From NCBI GenBank assembly GCA_022361315.1, contig JAKSBB010000792.1, positions 1 to 5,655 on the forward strand: a stretch of DNA of 5,655 nt. The letters run 5' to 3'. Numbering within the stretch: position 1 is the first letter of the stretch; each line of letters begins with the position of its first letter. The stretch is from Desulfobacterales bacterium. GTDB lineage: Bacteria > Desulfobacterota > Desulfobacteria > Desulfobacterales > Desulfobacteraceae. Shown in pieces: positions 1 through 5,655 of the stretch. The notes under the pieces were generated by a model. The model was not told the DNA's origin and did no database searches. It saw nothing but the letters and a program-made list of their open reading frames with translations. The translations under genes were made by a program, and so were the position numbers.

Positions 1-66
1 CATCGGCAGCCATGTGCTTCTGATCTTGGGTTCCTCAAACGGGGTATTCTCAGTGGATTCAGTCAT
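1..66 (-). CDS. Possible N-terminus of an unidentified protein, cut by the window edge
   Basis: Reading leftwards from an ATG at 66-64, 22 codons stay open to the window edge (peptide MTESTENTPFEEPKIRSTWL followed by P-M). The acidic/polar start running into a basic-then-hydrophobic stretch is plausible for a real N-terminus, possibly of a membrane protein, but the family cannot be recognised from so few residues. It lies on the same strand as the sensor kinase and 109 bases downstream of its stop, so it could be a second gene in that transcript or have its own promoter. No clear Shine-Dalgarno sequence precedes the ATG. An in-frame TTG two codons upstream is an alternative start, and the frame is closed by a stop at 108-106. 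It could simply be chance open sequence; confidence is low. Confidence 0.3.
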   Translation of the reverse strand, partial: MTESTENTPFEEPKIRSTWLPM

Positions 67-175
67 GGGCAACGGGTTCGTGATTGTTTTTTTGAAATTC
101 GTAAATCAGTTTACCGAAAAATCGCCGGCGAATCAATTTGTTTGTTATGGGGTAATGCGTTGTGTACAGATACGC
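67..175. other. Gap between kinase stop and possible downstream gene; no terminator seen
   Basis: This short AT-rich stretch follows the TAG stop of the kinase (178-176). I see no hairpin plus U-tract on the minus strand that would stop kinase transcription. The 10-base palindrome TCGCCGGCGA at 122-131 has no room for a stable loop, although T residues follow it on the minus strand. A weak promoter-like pair lies across it and is listed separately. Nothing else is evident. Confidence 0.5.
108..136 (-). promoter_or_regulatory. Weak sigma70-like promoter candidate for the left-edge gene
   Basis: On the minus strand TTGATT (136-131) is followed after 17 bases by TAAACT (113-108). Each hexamer matches 4 of 6 consensus positions, and the spacing is ideal. 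Transcription would begin near position 101, about 35 bases before the ATG at 66. The spacer contains the palindrome TCGCCGGCGA, which could be an operator or chance. The hexamers alone are too weak to be convincing. Confidence 0.22.
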
Positions 176-3100
176 CTATTGGGCGTCGTCCTGTCCCATA
201 ATTGTTTTTATCTGACGGGCCAATTCGGTTTTGACGATGGGTTTTTCAAGGTATCCGTCCATACCGAGTTCCCGGGCGCGTTCCAGGTCGATCTTCTCAC
301 TGTATCCCGTGCAGAGCAGGACGGGCAGATCCGGATTGATCCTGCGCACGTCATGGATAAGCTGGTCTCCGGTCATGTGCGGCATGGTCATGTCCGTTAT
401 GAGAAGGTCGAAGCGCGCCGGTTCAGACCGGATCGCCTCCAGCGCTTCCAGAGGATTCTCCTGGGTTTCAACCTCATAGCCGATGGATGAGAGTTGATTT
501 TTGGTCAGGGTCAGGATGGCCGGCTCATCGTCAACCAGAAGAATTCTGCCCGTCCCCGTTGGGGCGGCCTGCTCCGTGGCGTCTTCGGGAATCGGCTGGT
601 CCTCAACCGACGGGAAAACAATGGTGACTGTGGTACCGCTGCCGGGGCGGCTGTCCACCGTGATGGCTCCGTTGTGGCTTCTTACAATACCCATAACAAC
701 GGACAGTCCCATTCCGGTGCCTTTACCCACCTCTTTTGTGGTAAAGTACGGGTCGAATATTTTTGTCAGGGTGACGCCGTCGATCCCGTGGCCGGAGTCA
801 CTGATGGACAGCATGGCATAATTCCCCGGAGGAATCGAATCGAACCGTGTCGTATCCCCCTGATTCAGGTGGACCTGGGAAAGACGGATTGCCAGTGTGC
901 CGCCGTTTTTTTCCATGGCGTGGGACGCATTGGTGGAAAGATTGATAATCACCTGATGGATCTGGGTGGGATCTGCCTTGACCGGCCCCGCGTCAGGATC
1001 CATGTGAACATCAAAATCTACGGAGGTGGGAATTGAGGAGCGCAGCAGTGACATGGATTCTGTGATCACCGGTTGAAGATGAATCACCTTTTTCACCTGG
1101 TCTGCTTTACGGCTGAAGCTCAACAATTGGCGTACCACTTCACTGGCCCGCAGCGCCGCTGTTTTTATCTCATGAAGATTCTCCCGGGATATCATCCATT
1201 CGGGAAGATCTTCCAGAGCCAGTTCCGTATTACCGATGATAATCCCCAAAACGTTGTTGAAATCATGGGCAATACCGCCGGCAATGGTGCCCACAGCCTC
1301 CATCTTGGAGGCCTGCCGGAGGCTGGCTTCGGCAGCTTCCTTTTCCGCTTCCAGGCGTTTGCGGTCCGTTATATCCCGGGCAACACTGTTCACCGATTTG
1401 AAACTGCCGTCGGTACAATAGTGGAAATTGCAGGTCCACAGCATGAAGAATTCTTCGCCGGTTTTTGTATTCACCTGCCTGTTTTCAAAGCTGCTTTCCG
1501 GAAGCCTCCGGGAGATGCATTCCCTGAACCACTCCTGGGTGGCATCCCTGTCATCGGGATGAATGAAATCAAAAGCGAATCTGCCTTTGGCCTCTTCCGG
1601 TGAGATCCCCAGAATCTGTTCAGAAATCTGATTTGTGAAGGTGAACTTTCCGGATGCATTTACACTGGTGATCAGATCGGCGGTACCTTCAACCAGATCG
1701 CGGTATTTTTCTTCGCTTTTCTTCAAAAGCTGACGGGTCCTGTGCTGGTCACTGATGTCCATACCGTAAATGTTCACATAGGTGAGATCCGGTATGGGGG
1801 TGATAACCAGTGAGAGACAGATGTCGCCGTATACTTCCTCAACCCGTATTTTTTTTCTGCGGTCCAGCGCCGCTGTGATCCGTTCTTTCCACTGCCCGGG
1901 TACCAGGTCTCCGATTTTTGTCCCCCAGTAATCCAGCAGATCCCGGCTGCCTGAATTGGCGTATATAATCCGGCCATCCGGTTCAACCCGCAGGACAGGG
2001 TGGGGGTTCTCGCCGGGGAACCTGGCAAGACCTGCCACCTGATCTTCCGCAGCTTTTCTGCGGCTGATGTCATGGACAAACCCAAGCAATCTGTCCCGTT
2101 CCAGCCCCGCCAGGTTCACTTCGCACAGCCGGGTCTGGCCGGATGGGGTAAGGATGGCAGCCTCTCCATGGGATTCCCCTTCTGCCTGGGCCTGGGTTAA
2201 GAGCGTGTCAGCGGTTAAGCCGCCGGAATACCCCGGGTCCATGATATCACCCAGTTGCTTTCCGGTGAGCAGATGCTCAGAGATCCCCGTGATGCCGCAT
2301 AGCCTGGGATTGACCTCCATAATCCGGCCCTGGCCGTCGGCGATGAAAATGCCGTAGGGGGCGCTTTCCAGGTAGCTGCGAAAACGTTTTTCGTTGTATT
2401 TTATCCGTTCCAGAACCTTGTACTCTTCCGTCATATCCCTAAAAACCATAACAACACCGGTGATCCGTCCCTGGTCGTCCCGGATCGGGGCACCGGAGTC
2501 TGAAATCTGATATTCCGTCCCGTCCCGGGAGACAAGGGCGGTGTGGTTGGCAAGACCGAGAATCTTACCCTCTTTCAACACCCGGTCCACCGGATTATCT
2601 GCGGGCTGCCGGGTTTTTGAGTGGATAATGCTGAATATTTCGGTGATTTCTTTGTTTCCGGCCTCTTTCAGCGTCCATCCGGTGAGCTTTTCCGCCACCG
2701 GGTTCATCCGTTTAACCCGCCCCTCTCTGTCCGTGGCGATGACGGCATCACCGATGGAATCCAGGGTGATTTTCAGATTTTCGCGGCTTTGAATGATTTC
2801 TGCCGAGACCCGCCGGACAGTGCGTCTGAGCCTGAAGTTCCAGAGAAAAATAAGGGCAAAGAGCAGGCCTGCAGACCCAAGGAACCAGAACATTCTTTGA
2901 ATCCAGACCGCCTCAACACCGATATAGTCACTGTAAAGAAACCCCTTCAAGGTGAAGGATGACGGAACAAGGCCGAGCTTTTGATATGTGGAAACAATAT
3001 GGTGCCATCGCTCCGGGTTATTGTGGCCGATCTCCACCAGATCCGGGTGGGTGATCTCCCTGAGCTTTGCCTGCTCGAACATCAGATGGTCCCTTGATTT

Positions 3101-3928
3101 TTTTGCCGCATACCGTCTTAAGATGATATCCGCCATTTGCCCGGGGTTGGCAAAGGCAAATTCCCAGCCTTTGAGGCTGGCGGCCACAAATTCCGCCACC
3201 ATCTCTTTATTCTTTTTGAGAAAGGCCTCTGTGGTGAAAAGGGTGTCACCGTAAAAATCAATGCCGTAGTTCACCGGCCGGATCAATGTGTAAGGAATCT
3301 GCCGGTTGCGGAAGAGGTAGGGCTGATTGGCAATACTTCCGTTCACCGCGTCGATTTCGCCGCTGATGAACTTCCGGTTGGCAGTCTTGTCTTTGGCCAA
3401 TATGGGCAGTGTTGTTATGTCAATCCCTTCATTGAGAAACATGGCGGCGAATTCGGGCAATTCATTTTTATTCAGCATCATCCGTTTGCCCAGAAGGTCA
3501 TGGGGGGTGGCTATGCCGTGGTCCTTTCTGGCAATCACCGCCCGGATAGAATGCTGGATAACCGGGGCCAGCGCCACCACGTCCATTCCCTTTGCCCGGT
3601 GGAGTACAAGTTCGGACCCCAGCACACCGAAGGCTGCCTCGCCCGCTGCAACGATTTCCTGAACCTTTATACCGGGACCGCCTTCCAGGATGTCCACATC
3701 CAGGCCGGCCTCGGCATAAAACCCCATCTCCTTTGCCGCATAGAAACCGGCAAACTGAAACTGGTGAAACCACTTGAGTTGGAGGCTGACACGGTCCTCT
3801 CCCCATGCCTGTGAGGGACCCGTGAGACAGACCATCAGAATAACGGTTAAGAGCACCCTGAATTGCCTGGTTCCCCTGTTTACCCATGAGGGGAGAGGTT
3901 TGGGTTTGTTGGTCGGACCACAGTGCAT
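176..3928 (-). CDS. Hybrid sensor histidine kinase: NMT1/THI5-like sensor, TM, four PAS, HisKA-HATPase, receiver
   Basis: A membrane hybrid kinase of 1250 residues counted from ATG 3928. Residues about 18-43 form an export signal (basic RGTRQFR, hydrophobic core, end near AWG). Residues about 46-275 resemble the NMT1/THI5 (PF09084) solute-binding fold, opening with LQLKWFHQFQFAGFYAA; relatives bind thiamine precursors, but the ligand here cannot be read off. One transmembrane helix spans about 346-367, placing the sensor in the periplasm and the rest in the cytoplasm. Four PAS domains follow (about 385-500, 513-624, 633-730, 738-857; the third is divergent). The HisKA box AHDFNN supplies phospho-acceptor H888. 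HATPase_c has N996/N1000, a DSGHG loop at D1044 and a GTGMG loop at 1070-1074. The receiver (about 1127-1243) has D1133/D1134, phospho-acceptor D1179, T1207 and K1229, so all catalytic residues are present. There is no HPt or DNA-binding domain. The frame is open to a TTG at 3964 (12 extra residues); ATG 3928 is preferred because it has a purine-rich site upstream. It is divergent from the iron-uptake genes. Architecture is secure; the stimulus is unknown. Confidence 0.93.
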   Translation of the reverse strand: MHCGPTNKPKPLPSWVNRGTRQFRVLLTVILMVCLTGPSQAWGEDRVSLQLKWFHQFQFAGFYAAKEMGFYAEAGLDVDILEGGPGIKVQEIVAAGEAAFGVLGSELVLHRAKGMDVVALAPVIQHSIRAVIARKDHGIATPHDLLGKRMMLNKNELPEFAAMFLNEGIDITTLPILAKDKTANRKFISGEIDAVNGSIANQPYLFRNRQIPYTLIRPVNYGIDFYGDTLFTTEAFLKKNKEMVAEFVAASLKGWEFAFANPGQMADIILRRYAAKKSRDHLMFEQAKLREITHPDLVEIGHNNPERWHHIVSTYQKLGLVPSSFTLKGFLYSDYIGVEAVWIQRMFWFLGSAGLLFALIFLWNFRLRRTVRRVSAEIIQSRENLKITLDSIGDAVIATDREGRVKRMNPVAEKLTGWTLKEAGNKEITEIFSIIHSKTRQPADNPVDRVLKEGKILGLANHTALVSRDGTEYQISDSGAPIRDDQGRITGVVMVFRDMTEEYKVLERIKYNEKRFRSYLESAPYGIFIADGQGRIMEVNPRLCGITGISEHLLTGKQLGDIMDPGYSGGLTADTLLTQAQAEGESHGEAAILTPSGQTRLCEVNLAGLERDRLLGFVHDISRRKAAEDQVAGLARFPGENPHPVLRVEPDGRIIYANSGSRDLLDYWGTKIGDLVPGQWKERITAALDRRKKIRVEEVYGDICLSLVITPIPDLTYVNIYGMDISDQHRTRQLLKKSEEKYRDLVEGTADLITSVNASGKFTFTNQISEQILGISPEEAKGRFAFDFIHPDDRDATQEWFRECISRRLPESSFENRQVNTKTGEEFFMLWTCNFHYCTDGSFKSVNSVARDITDRKRLEAEKEAAEASLRQASKMEAVGTIAGGIAHDFNNVLGIIIGNTELALEDLPEWMISRENLHEIKTAALRASEVVRQLLSFSRKADQVKKVIHLQPVITESMSLLRSSIPTSVDFDVHMDPDAGPVKADPTQIHQVIINLSTNASHAMEKNGGTLAIRLSQVHLNQGDTTRFDSIPPGNYAMLSISDSGHGIDGVTLTKIFDPYFTTKEVGKGTGMGLSVVMGIVRSHNGAITVDSRPGSGTTVTIVFPSVEDQPIPEDATEQAAPTGTGRILLVDDEPAILTLTKNQLSSIGYEVETQENPLEALEAIRSEPARFDLLITDMTMPHMTGDQLIHDVRRINPDLPVLLCTGYSEKIDLERARELGMDGYLEKPIVKTELARQIKTIMGQDDAQ

Positions 3929-3938
3929 ACGGCGAAAA

Positions 3939-3945
3939 TCCCCTT
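3939..3945 (-). promoter_or_regulatory. Ribosome binding site that favours the ATG at 3928 for the kinase
   Basis: On the minus strand AAGGGGA (3945-3939) ends 10 bases before ATG 3928-3926. The longer frame would start at TTG 3964-3962. Its nearest purine run, AAAAGG (3984-3979), is 14 bases away and would lie at or before the predicted transcription start. The ATG start also shortens the stretch ahead of the signal-peptide core. The spacing is slightly long, so this is supportive rather than decisive. Confidence 0.5.
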
Positions 3946-3984
3946 TAAGATTGCTGACGGTCAACGTGGGTCTGGCATCCTTTT

Positions 3985-4012
3985 AGTATACTGAACTATA
4001 CCGGGGAATCAA
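3985..4012 (-). promoter_or_regulatory. Candidate sigma70-type promoter of the sensor kinase
   Basis: On the minus strand TTGATT (4012-4007, 4 of 6 consensus matches) is followed after 16 bases by TATACT (3990-3985, 5 of 6). Transcription would start near 3978, giving a leader of about 50 bases to ATG 3928. The spacer and -10 box contain the inverted repeat GTATA-N6-TATAC (3986-4001), a place where a regulator could block polymerase. The position relative to the gene is right; activity is inferred. Confidence 0.45.
3986..4001. repeat. Inverted repeat GTATA-N6-TATAC over the kinase -10 region
   Basis: The arms GTATA (3986-3990) and TATAC (3997-4001) are perfect inverted copies separated by six bases, and the left arm overlaps the predicted -10 hexamer. 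The geometry fits a small dimeric operator, but five-base AT-rich arms occur often by chance and no regulator family is recognised from the motif. Confidence 0.3.
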
Positions 4013-4086
4013 GAACTTCCATGTGGATAGTTAGTCTGCAGGGTCACACATAATTGAGAACTAAGACGAAAGGCGTATGTTTTTTG

Positions 4087-4145
4087 AAAAGTCATGAATA
4101 CATAACTTAATTATTGACATATGTTTTTATTTCGTTTAAAAGTCA
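4087..4145 (+). repeat. Two direct copies of AAAAGTCA around the transporter promoter
   Basis: AAAAGTCA occurs at 4087-4094 and again at 4138-4145, 51 bases apart (about five helical turns). One copy lies upstream of the -35 and the other overlaps the -10. Both are preceded by T runs. This could be a pair of same-face regulator sites, but the motif is only eight bases in AT-rich DNA and may be chance. Confidence 0.25.
4114..4142 (+). promoter_or_regulatory. Candidate sigma70-type promoter of the iron-uptake genes
   Basis: A perfect TTGACA -35 hexamer (4114-4119) is followed by a 17-base T-rich spacer and a weaker -10, TAAAAG (4137-4142, 4 of 6). Transcription would start near 4149, about 50 bases ahead of the ATG at 4200. 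A second perfect TTGACA lies at 4154-4159 but has no good -10 at the right distance. A strong -35 with a weak -10 would suit an activator-dependent or repressible promoter; that is inference. Confidence 0.45.
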
Positions 4146-4184
4146 CATCCAGTTTGACAATACTAAATACCCTGAACAAAAAAT

Positions 4185-4190
4185 AAGGAG
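4185..4190 (+). promoter_or_regulatory. Strong ribosome binding site of the ferric-binding protein gene
   Basis: AAGGAG lies nine bases before ATG 4200, near-ideal spacing. It fixes the start ahead of the signal peptide and predicts high translation, as expected for an abundant periplasmic binding protein. The permease downstream lacks any comparable site. Confidence 0.8.
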
Positions 4191-4199
4191 TTTCGTGAA

Positions 4200-5201
4200 A
4201 TGAAGAAAGCTATACTTATTCTTCTGAGTGTAATGGTGTTTTTTTCCGGTGCAGCAGTGGCCGCCCAGGACGAACTTGTGGTCTACAGTGCCCGTAAGGA
4301 GCATCTGATCAAAGATCTTTTCCAGCAGTATGAAAAAGAAACCGGTGTGAAAGTCACCTATATCACCGGTAAGGCCGCCGTGCTTCTCCAGCGGATTCTT
4401 TCCGAAGGCGAGGGGACAAAAGCAGATATTCTTCTCACCGTGGATGCAGGCAATCTCTGGCATGCCGCACAAAAAGGCGTACTTGCGCCTGTGAATTCCC
4501 AGGTGCTTTCCGCCAATATTCCGGCCCATTACAGGGATCCGGCCAATATGTGGTTCGGTCTTTCCGTCCGGGCCAGAACCATTGTTTATAACACGGACAA
4601 GGTCAACCCCGCCGATCTGAGTTCCTACGAAGCCCTGGCCGGTGCCGACTGGCACAAACGCCTGCTGCTGCGTACCTCCAAGAAGGTGTACAACCAGTCC
4701 CTGGTGGCCATGCTCATTGAAACCCTGGGCAAGGAAAAGACCGAAGCCATTGTAAAGGGATGGGTGAATAACCTGGCCGCACCTCCCTATTCTTCCGATA
4801 CCAAAGTGCTGGAAGCCCTTGCCGCCGGCCAGGGGGATGTGGGGGTGGTCAACACCTATTACTACGCCCGTCTTATGAAAAAGAATCCGGATCTTCCTCT
4901 GGGCATTTTCTGGGCGGATCAGAACGGGTCCGGTGTCCATGTGAATGTGTCCGGTGCAGGGGTTGTAAAATTCGCCAAGAACAAAGCACAGGCCGTCAAG
5001 TTTCTTGAATGGCTGTCCGGAAAGGATGCCCAGAAGGTATTCGCCGATGCCAATATGGAATATCCGGTGAACACCGGTGTGGTTCCCCACGACTTCGTAA
5101 AGGGCTGGGGGGATTTCAAGGGTAACCGTATCAACCTTGCCAAAGCCGGTGAACTCCAGGCCGACGCCATTAAACTGATGGACATGGCCGGTTATAAATA
5201 G
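4200..5201 (+). CDS. fbpA: Periplasmic Fe(III)-binding protein of an ABC iron transporter (FbpA/FutA type)
   Basis: It encodes 333 residues, the usual length for this family. Residues 1-22 are a classic Sec signal peptide (MKK, hydrophobic core, AAVAA before QDE). There is no cysteine, so it is a soluble periplasmic protein, not a lipoprotein. The mature part has FbpA/FutA landmarks in order: VVYSAR (27-32), YEKETGVKV (44-52), ADILLTVDAG (75-84), WFGLSVRAR (118-126), KVYNQS (162-167), VNTYYYARL (217-225), the SGAGVVKFAKN stretch (251-261) and EYPVNTG (287-293). The tyrosine cluster Y220-Y222 together with Y164 corresponds to the phenolate ligands that hold Fe(III) in the Mannheimia-type FbpA subfamily, usually with a bound carbonate; R124/R126 are candidates for holding the anion. 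The N-terminal segment lacks the histidine ligand of the Haemophilus/Neisseria subfamily. The protein would deliver iron to the permease encoded next. Other oxyanion- or thiamine-binding relatives are less likely given the tyrosines. Confidence 0.9.
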   Translation: MKKAILILLSVMVFFSGAAVAAQDELVVYSARKEHLIKDLFQQYEKETGVKVTYITGKAAVLLQRILSEGEGTKADILLTVDAGNLWHAAQKGVLAPVNSQVLSANIPAHYRDPANMWFGLSVRARTIVYNTDKVNPADLSSYEALAGADWHKRLLLRTSKKVYNQSLVAMLIETLGKEKTEAIVKGWVNNLAAPPYSSDTKVLEALAAGQGDVGVVNTYYYARLMKKNPDLPLGIFWADQNGSGVHVNVSGAGVVKFAKNKAQAVKFLEWLSGKDAQKVFADANMEYPVNTGVVPHDFVKGWGDFKGNRINLAKAGELQADAIKLMDMAGYK

Positions 5202-5208
5202 GCCGCTG

Positions 5209-5231
5209 CCGGGGCGGGACCACCGCCCCGG
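5209..5231 (+). other. GC-rich intercistronic hairpin between binding protein and permease genes
   Basis: CCGGGGCGG (5209-5217) and CCGCCCCGG (5223-5231) form a perfect nine-base-pair stem with a five-base loop, starting eight bases after the binding-protein stop and ending 12 bases before the permease ATG. No U-run follows, so it is not a standard intrinsic terminator. Such hairpins between binding-protein and permease genes typically protect the upstream mRNA from 3' decay and lower permease expression. The right arm can also pair with a second copy of the left arm at 5264-5272. Confidence 0.7.
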
Positions 5232-5243
5232 ACCTGACTTCCC

Positions 5244-5655
5244 ATGACATACACATTTAAAAACCGGGGCGGGGTGATTGCCGCCGCCCTCATCGCCCTG
5301 ATCACCCTGGCACCGGTGCTCTTCATCCTGGCCTCGGGAATTAAAGCCGAGCCGGAAATCTGGGGGCACCTGAAACAATATGTGCTGCCCGGCCTGTTGA
5401 AGAACACGTTAGTATTGGTCACAGGTGTCATTGCAACCACGGCGGTACTCGGTGTTTCCCTTGCCTGGCTGACCTCCTTTTACGAGTTCGGGGGACGCCG
5501 GGTGTTTGAACGCCTCCTTCTCTTTCCCCTTGCCATCCCGGCCTATGTCATGGCCTTTATCTACACGGGACTGCTGGATTTCGCCGGGCCGGTAAGAACG
5601 GCCGCACGGGCATATTCCCCCTCACTTGCCGGAATGATCCCGGAGATCCGCTCCG
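5244..5655 (+). CDS. fbpB: Iron ABC transporter permease, N-terminal part (FbpB/SfuB type), cut by the window edge
   Basis: It encodes 137 complete codons without a stop up to the right edge. Hydrophobic segments at about residues 11-31, 53-75 and 90-111 are inner-membrane helices. The segment LLKNTLVLVTGVIATTAVLG (51-70), followed by a long helix-connecting loop and FPLAIPAYVMAF (94-105), is typical of the permease subunits of Fe(III) importers and the related ThiP group. Full family members have about 500 or more residues, with two fused halves, each with a cytoplasmic EAA loop that docks the ATPase; these parts lie outside the window. It starts 42 bases after the binding-protein stop and is very probably in the same operon. 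No Shine-Dalgarno sequence is visible before ATG 5244. The only purine-rich site is inside the frame, next to a GTG at 5274 that would remove ten residues ahead of the first helix; the ATG is kept because the ten residues (MTYTFKNRGG) make a normal cytoplasmic start. Confidence 0.85.
   Translation, partial: MTYTFKNRGGVIAAALIALITLAPVLFILASGIKAEPEIWGHLKQYVLPGLLKNTLVLVTGVIATTAVLGVSLAWLTSFYEFGGRRVFERLLLFPLAIPAYVMAFIYTGLLDFAGPVRTAARAYSPSLAGMIPEIRS

Larger units (their letters stand above)
3965..4199. other. AT-rich divergent intergenic control region
   Basis: The region separates the kinase and the ferric-binding-protein gene, which are transcribed away from each other. It is clearly more AT-rich than either gene and holds promoter candidates for both directions, an inverted repeat near the kinase side, and a repeated AAAAGTCA near the transporter side. 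I see no RNA gene, no convincing small ORF (the longest obvious one, from 4021, has ten codons and no ribosome site) and no terminator. No strong match to the 19-base Fur box is visible, although the AT-rich stretch 4101-4119 matches it at a minority of positions. Confidence 0.6.

Noticed and set aside
636..650. A 15-base match between CCGCTGCCGGGGCGG in the kinase gene and the same sequence at 5203-5217
   Set aside because: It lies within codons of a conserved glycine-rich ATPase segment (RPGSGT) on the opposite strand, with no further similarity around it; best explained as chance in GC-rich DNA.
14..3814. A series of plus-strand open frames of about 60-225 codons opposite the kinase
   Set aside because: All are antisense to the kinase gene, lack recognisable domains and ribosome sites, and are explained by its codon bias.
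3835..3870. Lipoprotein signal in the kinase (LMVC before LTG)
   Set aside because: Valine precedes the cysteine where lipoboxes need glycine, alanine or serine, and a later transmembrane helix already anchors the protein.
4021..4053. Ten-codon plus-strand frame starting at ATG 4021
   Set aside because: It is too short, lacks a ribosome site, and lies upstream of the transporter promoter candidate, so it would not be in that transcript.
4101..4119. A possible Fur box upstream of the iron operon
   Set aside because: The AT-rich stretch matches only about 8 of 19 consensus positions. Iron control by Fur is biologically likely for this gene, but the sequence does not show a convincing site.
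5209..5243. Intrinsic terminator after the binding protein gene
   Set aside because: The stem is strong but no U-tract follows, and the permease begins 12 bases later on the same strand, so full termination is unlikely; it is annotated as an intercistronic hairpin instead.
4143..5378. A 411-codon open frame on the minus strand, opposite the ferric-binding protein gene
   Set aside because: It lies almost wholly antisense to a confidently identified gene, crosses the divergent promoter and the permease start, has no recognisable domain, and its glycine/histidine-rich composition is typical of the reverse of GC-biased coding DNA.

Overview
The window looks like chromosomal DNA from a free-living Gram-negative bacterium. 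The evidence is an export signal on a soluble binding protein, a transmembrane hybrid sensor kinase, and dense, moderately GC-rich coding DNA with AT-rich gaps. The very large PAS-rich kinase with an AHDFNN-type histidine box and a solute-binding-protein-like sensor resembles proteins common in Desulfobacterota (the sulfate-reducing 'delta-proteobacteria'). That placement is an inference from style; no marker gene is present.

Layout. (1) Positions 1-66, minus strand: possibly the first 22 codons of another gene, running off the left edge. (2) About 67-175: a short gap with a weak possible promoter. (3) 176-3928 (frame open to 3964), minus strand: a hybrid sensor histidine kinase of about 1250 residues. 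Its order is signal peptide, NMT1/THI5-like periplasmic binding domain, one transmembrane helix, four PAS domains, HisKA, HATPase_c and receiver. (4) 3929-4199: an AT-rich divergent control region with a promoter candidate for each direction. (5) 4200-5201, plus strand: a periplasmic ferric-iron binding protein of the FbpA/FutA type. (6) 5202-5243: a short spacer with a strong GC hairpin. (7) 5244 to the right edge, plus strand: the first 137 codons of an FbpB/SfuB-type permease, cut by the window end.

How the parts fit. The plus-strand genes are the start of a classical binding-protein-dependent Fe(III) importer (binding protein, then permease; an ATPase gene would be expected beyond the edge). 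The kinase is transcribed divergently from the same control region. It carries its own solute-binding-type sensor and ends in a receiver, but there is no DNA-binding output or HPt domain in the window. A role in controlling the transporter is therefore possible but unproven. The most unusual sequence feature is at the binding protein-permease junction: a 9-bp hairpin whose right arm is equally complementary to a second copy of its left arm just inside the permease gene, so two mutually exclusive mRNA folds are possible around the permease start codon. Nothing here looks like a mobile element, CRISPR array, RNA gene or defence system.
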